Positions 17,995 to 27,771 of a DNA stretch of 64,000 bases are shown here, in pieces. The stretch is from Oscillatoria princeps RMCB-10 (GTDB taxonomy: Bacteria > Cyanobacteriota > Cyanobacteriia > Cyanobacteriales > Oscillatoriaceae), in the NCBI GenBank assembly GCA_019359235.1, contig JAHHHT010000014.1, forward strand, positions 62,001 through 126,000, read 5' to 3'. A model generated the notes under the pieces. That model was not told the origin of the DNA. It made no database searches and saw only the letters and a list, made by a program, of their open reading frames with translations. Position 1 is the stretch's first letter, and every line of letters starts with the position of its first letter. The position numbers were made by a program, and so were the translations under genes.

Positions 17995-19173
17995 GCCGCT
18001 CGCCTGCGTCAAGGAATTTAAAAGGCAAAATTAAAGATTAAAAATGAGATAATTTTAATTTTTTAAAGGTTAATTTTTTAAGAAAAAAATCAGGGTGAAA
18101 TCATCAGTGGCGAACGCGGCAGATGGAATACCGGCCAGCACAGCCGGCACTTCCCCACACTGCGGCGCAGCTCCAGCCAGGGATCGCTCCCATCAGCGCC
18201 GCTCCCTTGCGCAACAGTCTTTGATGCCGGTGTTAAACGGCCCGCTACATCAATCAAATCGCCTTACCGGCTGTAAAATCGGCAATGGCGCTGTCTAGGG
18301 TTTCTCCGTTGGATGAACTGCAGCCGGGAAACCCGGAAGGGGGCGGTATCCGTGTGCCGCACCGCCCCTACGAAACAGGGTTTCTCAGTACCTCACAAAG
18401 GATGAGAAACGCTATATATTTACATACTAGAAACCGGGTTTCTTTGCCAGGATTGACCAAGTTGTCGCAGGGAAAGCCAAAAGAAACCCGGTTTCTGATG
18501 TCAAACGTCACCGCTCGCTCATGGCAAACCCACCCAAAGCGATTCTGTTGGCGACCGAGTTTCCCGCGCACAGAATCACGGCCCTGCGATCCCCTAACAT
18601 TTTCAAAGCTCTTATCGTGCCGGCTGCATCGATTTCCTAGCGCTGTAAGGTCGGGATCGCGCCAGAGGGAAAACCTCCCGGCTTTGGCGGGCACCCGCCT
18701 CTACCCTGCAATAACAATTGCCGGCAACAGACATCAGATGAATTCCTAAAAATTCTCAATTAAAAATCCCCAATTGAAAATTCTTTGCAATACCCATAGG
18801 ACTGACGCACAAAGAATGAAAGAAACCGGGTTTCTAGTCTTGTGCCTTTGGCTGAAAGTCAAGACTGCTGGTTCAGAAACCCGGTTTCTGCGTAAGTCCT
18901 GACCCAGTCAGACCCTTACCGGGCCAAGTCCAGAGAAAAAGCGCAGACATTATACACGATTGGGCTGCGTCTGTCAAGGAGAAGCGATTGCTCCTCACCC
19001 CGTATATATATATATATAAATCTTATATATAAGATTTAAAATACTAATGTAATTTGCCTGCAGAAGTATCCGGAAGTCTCAGTAAACTTAAGTTGCAGTT
19101 CCATAATTCATGTCAGACAGTCCCAGCTGCTGGCACGACGAGTGGCTTGTAACAAAATTTAACACTTGTGGGT
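17995..19173. other. 1.2-kb gap between ftsZ and thiD, repeat-rich
   Basis: No supported gene is seen. GAAACC-type motifs lie at 18371-18384 (half site), 18429-18443 and 18482-18496. A full MITE-like element lies at 18798-18900. At 19000-19041 there is a strongly AT-rich run (TATATATATATATA, then ATCTTATATATAAGAT palindrome), a possible promoter or DNA unwinding segment upstream of thiD. Confidence 0.5.
18798..18900. repeat. MITE-like element with AGGACTTACGCA ends (copy 2)
   Basis: The 103-bp element begins AGGACTGACGCACAAAGAAT and ends CTGCGTAAGTCCT, with AGAAACCGGGTTTCT and AGAAACCCGGTTTCT just inside the ends. It has the same design as the copy at 8302-8403, which is in the opposite orientation, with a different centre. 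Confidence 0.75.
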
Positions 19174-19998
19174 ATGACAGCTGCAGCTCGAACAAGCGTG
19201 CCAGTTGCTTTGACGATTGGGGGTTCCGATAGCGGCGGCGGTGCCGGTATTCAGGCTGATATCCGGACATTTGCCTTTCACTGCGTCCACGGCACCTGTG
19301 CCATAACCTGCGTGACGGCTCAGAACACTCTGGGTGTGACGCGAGTGGATGCCCTACCGGCGGCGTCTGTCGTTGCCCAGATCGAAGCCGTTGTCTCGGA
19401 CATTGGGGTGGGAGCGGTCAAAACCGGCATGTTGCTCAACCGGGAGATCGTTGCAGCTGTAGCAGAGCGGGTGAGAGCGCTAGGTTTGGCCAACTTGGTC
19501 GTAGACCCGGTGATGGTGTCGCGCACCGGCGCGAGGCTGATTGATGATGACGCCGTGGCCACCTTGCGGAACGCCCTGCTGCCGCTGGCGGCGATTGTGA
19601 CGCCCAATCGATACGAAGCCCAGCTCTTGAGCGGCTTGCAGATTCACACCCTCGATGACATGCGAGCCGCAGCTCAGCAAATCTACCGGCTCGGCCCTCA
19701 GGCAGTATTAGTCAAAGGGGGAAGCATGGAGGGCAGTCTGCGGGGCGTCGATGTCTGGTTCGATGGCCACAAGCTGGAAACCTTGAAGACAGCTGCGGTA
19801 GATACCACCAACACCCACGGCAGCGGCTGCACCCTCTCAGCAGCTGCAGCCGCGAATCTAGCCCTGGGAAAAGATCCCCTATCTGCCATCAAGCAGGCCA
19901 AGGAATACGTGACCTCCGCCCTCCGGCACGCCTTGTCAATTGGAGCGGGCAGCGGGCCTTTAGGACACTTTTTTCCGCTCCTGCAATCTCAAGGCTAA
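19174..19998 (+). CDS. thiD: Hydroxymethylpyrimidine/phosphomethylpyrimidine kinase
   Basis: ThiD phosphorylates HMP and HMP-phosphate to HMP-diphosphate for thiamine synthesis in the cytoplasm. The ribokinase-like fold is clear: LTIGGSDSGGGAGIQADIRTF at the N-terminus, VKTGML, LVVDPVMVSRTGARL, VTPNRYEAQLL, and the anion-hole motif THGSGCTLSAA. The length of 274 residues is typical. The start is placed at ATG 19174; a GTG two codons earlier is possible. No TPP riboswitch pattern was recognised upstream. Confidence 0.96.
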   Translation: MTAAARTSVPVALTIGGSDSGGGAGIQADIRTFAFHCVHGTCAITCVTAQNTLGVTRVDALPAASVVAQIEAVVSDIGVGAVKTGMLLNREIVAAVAERVRALGLANLVVDPVMVSRTGARLIDDDAVATLRNALLPLAAIVTPNRYEAQLLSGLQIHTLDDMRAAAQQIYRLGPQAVLVKGGSMEGSLRGVDVWFDGHKLETLKTAAVDTTNTHGSGCTLSAAAAANLALGKDPLSAIKQAKEYVTSALRHALSIGAGSGPLGHFFPLLQSQG

Positions 19999-20162
19999 AG
20001 AAAATTAAAAATGAAAAACTAACCCTTAAAAAAATATAAAAATTTTTCAATTTTTCAATTAAATGCTTTAAATTTTAAGAGAAAAATTGAAGATAACAAA
20101 TGTATCAAAAACAGCATTTAAAAATCTCAAGTGATAAAGTCCCTTTGCGGAAGGCAATAAAC

Positions 20163-21965
20163 ATGGCTAGCGGACTTTTTTTAGGCTCTGGAGAGGGCGG
20201 GTTGAGAAAAAACCCGCTGCGAGACGCCGAGCTGCGGCGCAGCCGAATGTACCAGGCGATTGTGCTGATGCTGATCGTAACGTCCCTGATCGGCGGCTAC
20301 ACCTATCGTCTATTCAATCTGCAGCTGGTACAGGGCTCGCAGAACCGGCAGCGAGCGGATAACAACCGCATCCGGCTGGTGCCAATGCGTGCGGAACGAG
20401 GCAATATCACCGACCGCAACGGCAAACTGCTGGCGGCGAATCGCCTGTCTCGTTCCGTGTATTTGTGGCCGAAAGAACAAAAGCCAGAAGAATGGTCGCG
20501 CACAGCACAGAAACTCAGCGCTGTGCTCAACATCCCCACCGCCGAGATTCTCAAAAAATTGCAGAAGACCGGCTACAAATCCGCGATGCCGGTGCGGGTC
20601 GGAACCGCTCTCAGCCAGAGTGCCTTCGTAGCGCTAGCCGAGCGAGCCGCCGAATTTCGGGGCGTTGAACTCCGTCCGGAAGCCAGCCGCTACTATCCCA
20701 ACGGCGATCTGGCCAGTCACATTGTGGGATACATTGGGGAAGCGAGCGCCGAAGAGTTGCAAGCCAATCCAGACTATCCGATGGGCATGATAGTTGGCCA
20801 AATGGGGATCGAGCGCATGGCCAACAAGCAGCTCAGTGGAGTCTGGGGGCGTCGCCTGATTGAAATGAATGCCGTGGGCGAGGAATTGCGGCAAATGGGC
20901 GTCGAGCCTCCCACCCCCGGAACTGCCGTGCAGCTCACCCTAGATATCCAGCTCCAGAAAACCGCTGAAAGAGCGCTCGCTGGGCGGCGGGGAGCCGTAG
21001 TGGTGCTGGATGTAAAAACTGGCGGTGTGCTAGCGATGGCCAGCGGGCCGGCCTTCGACCCCAATATGTTCACCCGTCAGGTGAAAGCCGCTGAGTGGGA
21101 CCGACTGCAAAGCCTCGACGAGCCGTTTGTGAATCGCGCCCTGCAAGGCTACCCACCGGGGAGCACCTTCAAGATTGTCACCGCCGCCGCCGGCATGCAG
21201 TCAGGCAAGTTTCCCCCCGACACCTACCTGTTCTCCTCTTCGGCGATCGCGGTCGGTGGTATTCTCTTTCACGAACACGGCGGCGGTTACGGCACGATCG
21301 GGTTTCGGGACGCCTTTGCTTACAGCAGCAACACCTTTTTCTATCAAATCGGCATGGACGTAGGAGCGGATGAGATAGCTAAATGGGGGCGCAAACTGGG
21401 AATTGGCGAAACAACGGATTTAAAGCTTTTGGGGCTGGATGGTGGCACTCACGGTTCCCTCCCCACCCCAGCTGAGAAAGAGAAGCTGTATAAAGAGCCC
21501 TGGTATGCCGGCGATACGGTGAGCATGTCTATTGGCCAGGGGCTGGTGCTGGCGACGCCCTTGGAGCTGGCGGTGATGGTGGCGGCGATCGCCAATGGTG
21601 GCTACCGCGTCAAACCCCATATTATGGCGGCTAAAACCAACACAGAGGAAACCAAACCAGAACCCACCGGCATGTCACCAGAAACCGTGGCTACTATTGC
21701 CGATGGGCTGATTGCTGTGGTGGAGAAAGGCACCGCCCAGCAGCTCAATGACGGTTCGATTCCTCTGACTGCCGGCAAAACCGGCACGGCTGAAGTTTTC
21801 GGTCAGGAAGACAATGCTATGTATGTCGCCTTTGGGCCGGCTAGCAATCCGCAAATTGCGATCGCCGTTGTTGTGGAGAATGCCGGCTATGGCGGTGTTT
21901 CTGCCGCACCCATTGCCAAGCAGGTTTTCCAAACCTATTTCAGCCAGCCAAAACCTCAAAAGTAA
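20163..21965 (+). CDS. mrdA: Penicillin-binding protein 2 (peptidoglycan transpeptidase)
   Basis: This is the class B transpeptidase of the elongation machinery, anchored in the inner membrane and acting in the periplasm. One N-terminal transmembrane helix (AIVLMLIVTSLIGGYTY) is followed by the dimerisation domain (RAERGNITDRNGKLLA) and the transpeptidase domain with all three active-site motifs: STFK, SSN and KTGTAE. The frame is open to an ATG at 20100, but the ATG at 20163 is preferred because GGAAGG lies eight bases upstream. That gives 600 residues, normal for PBP2. It lies 160 bp after thiD in the same direction. FtsI rather than PBP2 is less likely given the N-terminal pattern. Confidence 0.9.
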   Translation: MASGLFLGSGEGGLRKNPLRDAELRRSRMYQAIVLMLIVTSLIGGYTYRLFNLQLVQGSQNRQRADNNRIRLVPMRAERGNITDRNGKLLAANRLSRSVYLWPKEQKPEEWSRTAQKLSAVLNIPTAEILKKLQKTGYKSAMPVRVGTALSQSAFVALAERAAEFRGVELRPEASRYYPNGDLASHIVGYIGEASAEELQANPDYPMGMIVGQMGIERMANKQLSGVWGRRLIEMNAVGEELRQMGVEPPTPGTAVQLTLDIQLQKTAERALAGRRGAVVVLDVKTGGVLAMASGPAFDPNMFTRQVKAAEWDRLQSLDEPFVNRALQGYPPGSTFKIVTAAAGMQSGKFPPDTYLFSSSAIAVGGILFHEHGGGYGTIGFRDAFAYSSNTFFYQIGMDVGADEIAKWGRKLGIGETTDLKLLGLDGGTHGSLPTPAEKEKLYKEPWYAGDTVSMSIGQGLVLATPLELAVMVAAIANGGYRVKPHIMAAKTNTEETKPEPTGMSPETVATIADGLIAVVEKGTAQQLNDGSIPLTAGKTGTAEVFGQEDNAMYVAFGPASNPQIAIAVVVENAGYGGVSAAPIAKQVFQTYFSQPKPQK

Positions 21966-22095
21966 AATGTCAGAGGTTTTTATTGAACCGCTGAGGCGCA
22001 GAGGTCGCAGAGGAAGAGAGGGAAAGGAGGAACAATAGCGATCTGAACGGAATTGCTAAGTGGGCCGACATAATTAACTCTAAGATCACGGTAAT

Positions 22096-22181
22096 AAGAA
22101 ACCGGGTTTCTTAAAGCTCCCCGGTTTCTCCTAAGACAAGAAACCGGGTTTCTCCCAGAAACCCGGTTTCTCCTAAGACAA
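22096..22181. repeat. Cluster of four GAAACC half-palindromes
   Basis: Four GAAACC-type 15-mers occur within 86 bases between two converging genes, joined by the 11-mer CTCCTAAGACA repeated twice (22128-22138 and 22170-22180). The arrangement suggests tandem duplication of one element. It could act as a bidirectional terminator for mrdA and the DUF3352 gene. Confidence 0.7.
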
Positions 22182-22241
22182 GTTTTTCTGCCTTTAGAGG
22201 CTTGTCACCCGTCACGTTTTATGCTAGTGTATATGGGGGCT

Positions 22242-23957
22242 TTAAGAGCGCAGCCGGATGAACACATCGGCGGTGAGGACGCCTTGATCGCCACCGGCAC
22301 TGCTAATGCCGATCCCGCGCAAATGTTTGAGCGCCCCTGACCGCTGCACCAGCCTCAGCAAAGGCAATTGGCGCTCTAAAATCGGTTGAGTGGCTGTCCA
22401 GTCGAGATAGGCGTAGCCGTAATTCGGTCGGGGGAGAGCGGAGATGGCTTCCTGAAAGGGAAGGGCGGCGAGTGCGCTTCCCCCTTTGGCTGCGGAGAGG
22501 GCGAGCTCCATTGCGGCTATTGAGGAGGCGAAAATCTCGTAATTGCCCGCCTCAGCACGCACTCCGAGCACCTGAGCGCTCAGCGTCAGCGGGCTCGATT
22601 TTGGCCCGCCGGCATCCGAGGCGCTCAGTTTAGTCCAAGCGGAAACCTGCTGGTTCCCCAGCGTCAGGGAGCCTGTGCTCAACCCCCGGCTGCGGGCGAT
22701 CTCGTCGAGACGCTCAACGCTCTTGGCGAGTTCTGGGGTGGCTTGGGCGACAAAAATCCAGTCGGAGGTGCCATCTGGGCGGCTGGGGAGCAATCCGAGG
22801 GCGTACTCTCCCCTAACGCCCTGGAAGATATCCTGCGCCAGGTCGATTCCCCAGCGATCCCCGAGAGCGGTGAGGGATTGGCTGAGCAGCTGCTTTAGCA
22901 CTCCCTCTTCGGAAAGGCTGGCTTGCAGTTGCTCCCACAGCCCGCGCAAATCGGAGCCAGCTGCTAGGAGCGCCACTGACTCTGGGGCGTATTGCAATGC
23001 TCCCACGGGCTCTGATAAGCTGGGAGGTGCCGGTGCCGGCAGATCCGGGATCAGCACCGCTGTGTGCGCCAGTAATCCCTGCCGGTTCAATCCTGCAGCA
23101 AGGGCTAAATTGGGCGACTGGGGAGAGGTGACAGGGGACGGATTTTCTTCTAGGCTGTTACCTGTTAAGGCAGCTAGCTGGGAGAGATTGACGAACGCCA
23201 CACCAATGCGAGGCTGCGCCAGCCGGTTCAGCGCCAGCTGGTAGGAACTGGAACTGCTCAGGTTTAAGCTGGGTGCTGCGACGTTATTGATCGCGTCGCG
23301 CAGCACTTTGGGGTGATTGGCAAACAGGACAAATTTGTCGGCTACGACTGCTGCAGCCAGAGAGCTTGCTTGCAGGAATTGCGTCTCGCCTGTGCCTGGG
23401 GCGGCGGTTGCGCCGGCACTGCTGTAGATTAGGGTAACACCTCGGTAGGGCTCAAATACTAAATCTTTGCCGGCGCTGGCTTTGTTTCCCCAGAACAGCT
23501 GCAGGAATTCGCGACTGCGGGAGCCATCTCGGGTGGAAAGCGCCAGGAGATACCCGGGCTGCATGCCGTTTTCCGGATTGCGGTCTATGTCTGTGGAGGT
23601 GCAAGCTGCGGTGATTTCGTCCCCCAGCCAGGGCTGGACATCTTTCTTGTAGTCCAAACCGGCAAGCGCCAGCAAGTTTTGTTTGAGCTGGTCGAGTTCC
23701 GCACCTTCAAGCCGGCGCTGGGAAGGTGACCCCAGCAACTCGGAGAGCGCCTTCAGCCGGTCTGGATTGACGAGCAAAGACACCATAGCGGGTGCGCCGG
23801 AAGGCACAAACATCGCTGCTGCTGGGCTGGCTGTCACTCCGCCTCGCAAAAGAGCCAGCGGACTGTTGGCTGTCAGCCAGTAAAAGCCACCGGCACCGAT
23901 TAACAGCAGCACCAGCACGCCGGCTGCCAATATAGAAAAAAACGATTTGGGTTTCAT
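22242..23957 (-). CDS. DUF3352 domain protein, membrane-anchored
   Basis: The 571-residue protein starts with a typical signal anchor (KPKSFFSILAAGVLVLLLIGAGGFYWLTA), then a long extracytoplasmic domain beginning AAAMFVPSGAPAMVSLLVNPDRLKALSELLG. This matches the cyanobacterial DUF3352 family as I recall it, which has no known reaction. The middle contains low-complexity loops rich in Ser, Pro and Ala. It is located in the periplasm or thylakoid lumen. The gene is transcribed alone on the minus strand. The start is ATG at 23957. Confidence 0.85.
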   Translation of the reverse strand: MKPKSFFSILAAGVLVLLLIGAGGFYWLTANSPLALLRGGVTASPAAAMFVPSGAPAMVSLLVNPDRLKALSELLGSPSQRRLEGAELDQLKQNLLALAGLDYKKDVQPWLGDEITAACTSTDIDRNPENGMQPGYLLALSTRDGSRSREFLQLFWGNKASAGKDLVFEPYRGVTLIYSSAGATAAPGTGETQFLQASSLAAAVVADKFVLFANHPKVLRDAINNVAAPSLNLSSSSSYQLALNRLAQPRIGVAFVNLSQLAALTGNSLEENPSPVTSPQSPNLALAAGLNRQGLLAHTAVLIPDLPAPAPPSLSEPVGALQYAPESVALLAAGSDLRGLWEQLQASLSEEGVLKQLLSQSLTALGDRWGIDLAQDIFQGVRGEYALGLLPSRPDGTSDWIFVAQATPELAKSVERLDEIARSRGLSTGSLTLGNQQVSAWTKLSASDAGGPKSSPLTLSAQVLGVRAEAGNYEIFASSIAAMELALSAAKGGSALAALPFQEAISALPRPNYGYAYLDWTATQPILERQLPLLRLVQRSGALKHLRGIGISSAGGDQGVLTADVFIRLRS

Positions 23958-24373
23958 CGCTGACTCTCTCTCGAGGTTCTTTTTTGGCCAATATGGGTGG
24001 CGCTAGGGAGTCGCTTCGCGTCTGCGCTGCCACCACTATTGACAATTATCTCGGATTTGGCGGTAAATGGTTAAGAAACCGGGTTTCTTTTCCGGTAAAG
24101 ACCATTTGTCGGAGGTCAAGCCCAAAGAAACCCGGTTTTTGAAAGAATCGCCCTATCTGAGCGCACGGAATCTCTTTTCTAGCGGTTGGCAAATTACTGG
24201 CACTCATATTTGAGTATTTTTAGGGGCCGGTTGCGCGTCCCAGGCATAAATGTTAATTTTTATTAATTAAATTGAGCTTTTTGACCAAATATGTGACTCT
24301 ATACAATAGGGCAGCGTTCAGGCTGAACACCTATAGCCAGATAAGTCTGGATATCTCCCCACAGTAGCGCCTC
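23958..24373. other. Divergent promoter region with GAAACC element
   Basis: This 416-bp gap separates the leftward DUF3352 gene from the rightward broken gene. A pair of inverted GAAACC motifs lies at 24073-24140 with about 40 bases between the arms. AT-rich DNA at 24245-24300 is a plausible promoter for the rightward gene. Confidence 0.5.
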
Positions 24374-24379
24374 GTGTTT

Positions 24380-25450
24380 ATGAACCAACCCAATCCGAAA
24401 TCAACCGCCTATCCCGATTTAGATCTCTCCGGCTCCCGCCAATTTCTCGACTGGTTAATCGCAGAGAAGATCAGTCTCGCCTGCACCACCTATCAAACTT
24501 CCCGCCTCATCCTTATCGGCGCAAACCCAGAAGGCAGATTTTCTGGATTTGAGCGCCTTTTCGACAGGGCAATGGGACTTTTTGCCACGCCCGAACGCCT
24601 TTATATGAGCGCCAAATCCCAATTGTGGCAATTAGATAATATACTGGAAACGGGGCAGCTGTATAATGGATACGACAAACTCTACGTTCCCCGCATTGGC
24701 CACACCACCGGCGACTTGGACATTCACGATGTAGCGCTCAACAGTGCCGGTGAGGTTATGTTTGTCAGGACTTTGTTAAACTGTCTGGCAACTTTGATCG
24801 ATATCCACCGCTGCGCCCCTTGTGGAAACCCAAGTTTATCTCAAAAATTGTAACAGAAGACCGCTGTCACCTCAACGGTTTGGCAGTGGTTGATGGGCAA
24901 CCCCGCTTTGTTACGGCTTGCAGTCGCTCTGATATAATAGATGGGTGGAGAGACAGCCGGCGCGATGGCGGTGTGGTGGTTGATGTGCCCTCTAATGAAA
25001 TTGTCTGCACCGGCTTGTCGATGCCTCACTCCCCCCGATTCTATCACGGCAAGTTGTGGCGGCACAATTCGGGCACCGGCTTTTTTGGGTACGCCGATTT
25101 GCAGACAGGGAAATTTGAGCCGGTGGCGTTTTGCCCCGGTTACTTGCGGGGGTTGACATTCTGGAAAGATTATGCTATTTTCGGACTTTCCAAGCCGAGA
25201 GGAGATCTGAGCTTTTCCGGGTTAGCCCTTGAGGATGAGTTAATCGCCAAAAATGCCGAACCTTTGTGCGGGTTGATGGCAATTGAACTGAGCACCGGCA
25301 ACATTGCCGGCTGGTTGCGCTTTGAGGGCATCATTACAGAATTATACGACGTGCAGGCGATCCCCGGAGTCAGCCGCCCGATGGCTTTGGGATTTCAGAA
25401 CGACGAAATTGAGGGGCGAGCACGGGGGCGTCGCCCCTACTTTCTGGGAA
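24380..25450 (+). pseudogene. TIGR03032-like domain, frameshifted
   Basis: The first frame (24380-24853) encodes a TIGR03032-type beta-propeller start (ISLACTTYQTSRLILIG, RAMGLFATPERLYMSAKSQLWQL, GDLDIHDVALNSAGEVMFV). Homology then jumps at about 24790-24796 into another frame that reads FDRYPPLRPLWKPKFISKI and on through CHLNGLAVVDGQPRFVTACS, GLSMPHSPRFYHGKLW and CPGYLRGLTF. This is a single-base indel. The second frame dies near 25412-25440, where a small palindrome (GGGGCGAGCACGGGGGCGTC) has entered, and coding continues in a third frame as a TPR segment. The family function is unknown; some members are annotated as putative glycosylation-associated proteins. Confidence 0.8.
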
Positions 25451-25715
25451 AGCAATTCCAGAGGCGGAACAAAGGAACCGGCTAACCCCTGAAGATATTG
25501 AAAGCTGGCACTACAGAACTTTGCAAGTCCTCCGGGAAGGGAAACTCGACGTGGCGTTCCAAGAATACCAACAAATGGCAGCCACTTGCGACTATTTTGC
25601 CGCTCAGGCGCAATTGGGCAATATTTGCTTAATGCGAGAGGAATTGCCAGAAGCCATAGACTGCTACCGGCAAACTGTCGCTCGCGAACCCAGACACTAT
25701 CAAGCTTGCGGCACC
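25440..25715 (+). pseudogene. TPR segment, out-of-frame continuation of the TIGR03032 gene
   Basis: The third frame reads AIPEAEQRNRLTPEDIESW and then a tetratricopeptide repeat pair: [56 protein letters not shown]. It has no start codon with a ribosome binding site of its own and directly continues the broken TIGR03032 frame. After HYQA the coding sense switches frame again near 25710 into a Pro-Thr linker, so at least three disruptions separate the domains of one ancestral protein. Confidence 0.75.
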
Positions 25716-25770
25716 CGTACCGACGCCAGCGCCAACGCCAACGCCAACGCCGGCACCGGCACCGGCACCG

Positions 25771-26655
25771 GTGCCGGCACCCATTCCGACGCCAGCACCG
25801 ATTCCGACGCCGACACCAAATCCGACGCCGGCACCGATTCCAACGCCGACGCCGGAACCGATTGCGGACACCCTGACCGGCAGCAGTGGCAACGATATCC
25901 TCTGCGGCGATATCGGAATCTATACTGTCAGTGGCGGTGACGGCAATGACTTGCTGTTTGGGGGCAAGAGCGCTGACACTCTTGATGGCGGATTAGGTGA
26001 CGACCTGATCTTTGGTGGCAAAGGCGCTGACATCCTCACCGGCAACACCGGCAACGACATCCTCTCTGGCGACACCGGCAGCGATACTGTCAGTGGCGAC
26101 GACGGCAACGACTTGCTATTTGGCGGTCAGGGTGACGATCTGCTTGATGGCGGTAATGGTGACGATATCGTCTTTGGCGGTAAGAACAGCGACACCGTTG
26201 TTGGCAGCCAAGGCAACGATATCCTCTGTGGCGACCAAGGTAAGGACAGCCTCAGCGGTGGCGACGGCAACGATCTGCTGTTTGGCGGACGCGGCGCTGA
26301 CACCCTTGATGGCGGCACCGGAAGCGATACCCTGATTGGCGGACGCGGCGCTGACATTCTCACCGGCAGTGATGGCAGCGATATACTTGCCGGCGATATC
26401 GGCAGCGACACTCTCACGGGCGGTGCCGGTGCTGACCAGTTCCTCTTGAAAGCCGGCACCGGCAGTGATATAATCACTGACTTTGAGAATGGCATTGATT
26501 CCCTGGTATTAGCCGGTGGCTTGCAATTCGAGCAGCTGGCAATTACCCGCGACGGGGGTGCCACTTCTATCAAATTTGCCGGCACTGATGAGTTGCTTGC
26601 CACTCTCAATGGCGTGCAAATTAATCTCACCGGCGAAGATTTCACGCAAGCTTAG
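25771..26655 (+). CDS. RTX/hemolysin-type calcium-binding repeat protein (probable 3' remnant)
   Basis: After a Pro-Thr/Pro-Ala linker that is readable in this frame from about 25712, the protein has about ten to twelve nonapeptide blades of the GGxGxDxL type ([33 protein letters not shown]), which bind calcium in a parallel beta roll. A typical C-terminal RTX region follows ([28 protein letters not shown]), the part that directs type I secretion. The only start is a GTG inside the linker with no ribosome binding site, so this is likely the stranded C-terminus of the upstream broken gene. Secretion could still occur if it were translated. Confidence 0.75.
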   Translation: MPAPIPTPAPIPTPTPNPTPAPIPTPTPEPIADTLTGSSGNDILCGDIGIYTVSGGDGNDLLFGGKSADTLDGGLGDDLIFGGKGADILTGNTGNDILSGDTGSDTVSGDDGNDLLFGGQGDDLLDGGNGDDIVFGGKNSDTVVGSQGNDILCGDQGKDSLSGGDGNDLLFGGRGADTLDGGTGSDTLIGGRGADILTGSDGSDILAGDIGSDTLTGGAGADQFLLKAGTGSDIITDFENGIDSLVLAGGLQFEQLAITRDGGATSIKFAGTDELLATLNGVQINLTGEDFTQA

Positions 26656-26680
26656 TCGCCCTCAGGCGTGACAATAATTT

Positions 26681-26714
26681 AAAACCCCGGTTTCTTTGAG
26701 AAACCGGGGTTTTC
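26681..26714. terminator. Hairpin after the RTX gene (GAAACC family)
   Basis: The arms AAAACCCCGGTTTCT and AGAAACCGGGGTTTT form a strong stem with a 4-base loop, 25 bases past the RTX stop, followed by TCTACT. It could terminate transcription on either strand, because it has A-rich and T-rich shoulders. Confidence 0.6.
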
Positions 26715-26880
26715 TACTCCAGCTCAATTTTCTCAATTCCGGTGACATCCTTATTGGATAGCTAGTCCCAAAATCGCCTTTTCCTAAGATCGCTGTCCAT
26801 TGCTATATCTTCCAAGTCCTCTGACATCCGTTTGCATTTTTATTTAAAATTACAGAAAAAGACCCAATTTATCCGGTTTC

Positions 26881-26987
26881 TATAGCAGTAGCCACTTAGG
26901 TTAGGACGTAGGAATTGCGTTCCCTCCGACCCTCTCCCTACTAGCAAGTGAGATGCCTTGTCCATTACTGAGCTGTCTATTGCTATA
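26881..26987. repeat. MITE-like element with TATAGCAGTAGCCACTTAGG start (copy 1)
   Basis: The 107-bp element starts TATAGCAGTAGCCACTTAGG and ends ACTGAGCTGTCTATTGCTATA; the ends are imperfect inverted repeats of each other. It is nearly identical to 27610-27717. The shared TATAGCA end resembles the end of the 105-bp element family at 11425, suggesting one mobilising enzyme for both. Confidence 0.8.
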
Positions 26988-27165
26988 CAATCACGGCGAG
27001 CCATACTATAGAAATGGACAGTCAGTTTAAGACATGAGCAAGCGTTCAGGTGCGACGTCCATTACTGAGCTATCCATTGCTGTATAACCCCTCTCCCACT
27101 TTGGGAGAACCCTTCCCGCGCACGGAACAGTCTCATAATATCTGCGGAAATACCTAACCCTACCG

Positions 27166-27365
27166 GCTGCATAGCTTAGTTGAGCCGCTGCATAGCTTAG
27201 TTGAGCCGCTGCATAGCTTAGTTGAGCCGCTGCATAGCTTAGTTGAGCCGCTGCATAGCTTAGTTGAGCATCTGCATTGGTTAGTTGAGCCGCTGCATTG
27301 GTTAGTTGAGCCGCTGCATAGCTTAGTTGAGCCGCTGCATTGCTTAGTTGAGCCGCTGCATTGCT
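27166..27365. repeat. 21-bp tandem repeat, about 9.5 copies
   Basis: Units of 21 bp, mostly GCTGCATAGCTTAGTTGAGC plus one base, start at 27166 and recur every 21 bases to 27355, with variants carrying CATTGGTTAG or CATTGCTTAG. Because 21 is a multiple of three, the minus strand stays open and would encode an AAAQLSY heptad. The flanks are MITE-like ends rather than gene signals, so a coding role is unlikely. It looks like a variable-number tandem repeat. Confidence 0.9.
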
Positions 27366-27609
27366 ACGCTCGAACGAGGAAAAGTGGGGTCGCGTAGCAC
27401 TGGCCAAATTGGTTAATGTCCTAACCAATATGGCTACTGCTATAGAAACTGCCGTCATTAACTGTGTGGTGATGGCAGTTAAAAACCCTGCTGCGAGTTA
27501 TTCCAGTAAGGGAAGGGATGAAATAGCAGATAGCCCTTAGTGAGATACTCCTGTACCGTGCGGTGCCTGGGGAGTGCCAACCTTGTTAGTGGCTGATTTT
27601 TCCTTCTAT

Positions 27610-27717
27610 TATAGCAGTAGCCACTTAGGGCACGGACGTAGGAATTGCGTTCCCTCCGCCCCTGTCCCTACTAGCAAGTGAGATGCCTTGTCCATTACTG
27701 AGCTGTCTATTGCTAGA
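27610..27717. repeat. MITE-like element with TATAGCAGTAGCCACTTAGG start (copy 2)
   Basis: This is the second, nearly identical copy of the element at 26881-26987, in the same orientation, 729 bp away. It differs in a few bases (for example GGGCACGGACG in place of GGTTAGGACG) and ends TTGCTAGA instead of TTGCTATA. The interval between the two copies contains the 21-bp tandem array. Confidence 0.8.
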
Positions 27718-27743
27718 TAACTCGCAACGGCTTGTTTTTGCGA

Positions 27744-27771
27744 CAGATTTTAGCAAATTTGCTAAAATCTG
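27744..27771. repeat. Perfect 28-bp palindrome
   Basis: Two perfect 14-base arms (CAGATTTTAGCAAA and its complement) meet with no spacer. It lies in gene-free DNA, 27 bp beyond a MITE-like copy. Its AT-rich uninterrupted symmetry is more like a protein-binding site or cruciform than a terminator, but there is no adjacent gene to regulate. Confidence 0.6.

Noticed and set aside
18285-18749. 154-codon frame between ftsZ and thiD
   Set aside because: It consists largely of GAAACC repeat translations (for example RVSLPG, ETRFLMS).
18900-19173. Possible TPP riboswitch before thiD
   Set aside because: The characteristic CUGAGA and GACC-type core motifs could not be found in the right arrangement.
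27027-27458. Minus-strand frame encoding AAAQLSY heptads
   Set aside because: It arises from the 21-bp tandem repeat; the ends lie in MITE-like sequence and there is no credible start or domain.
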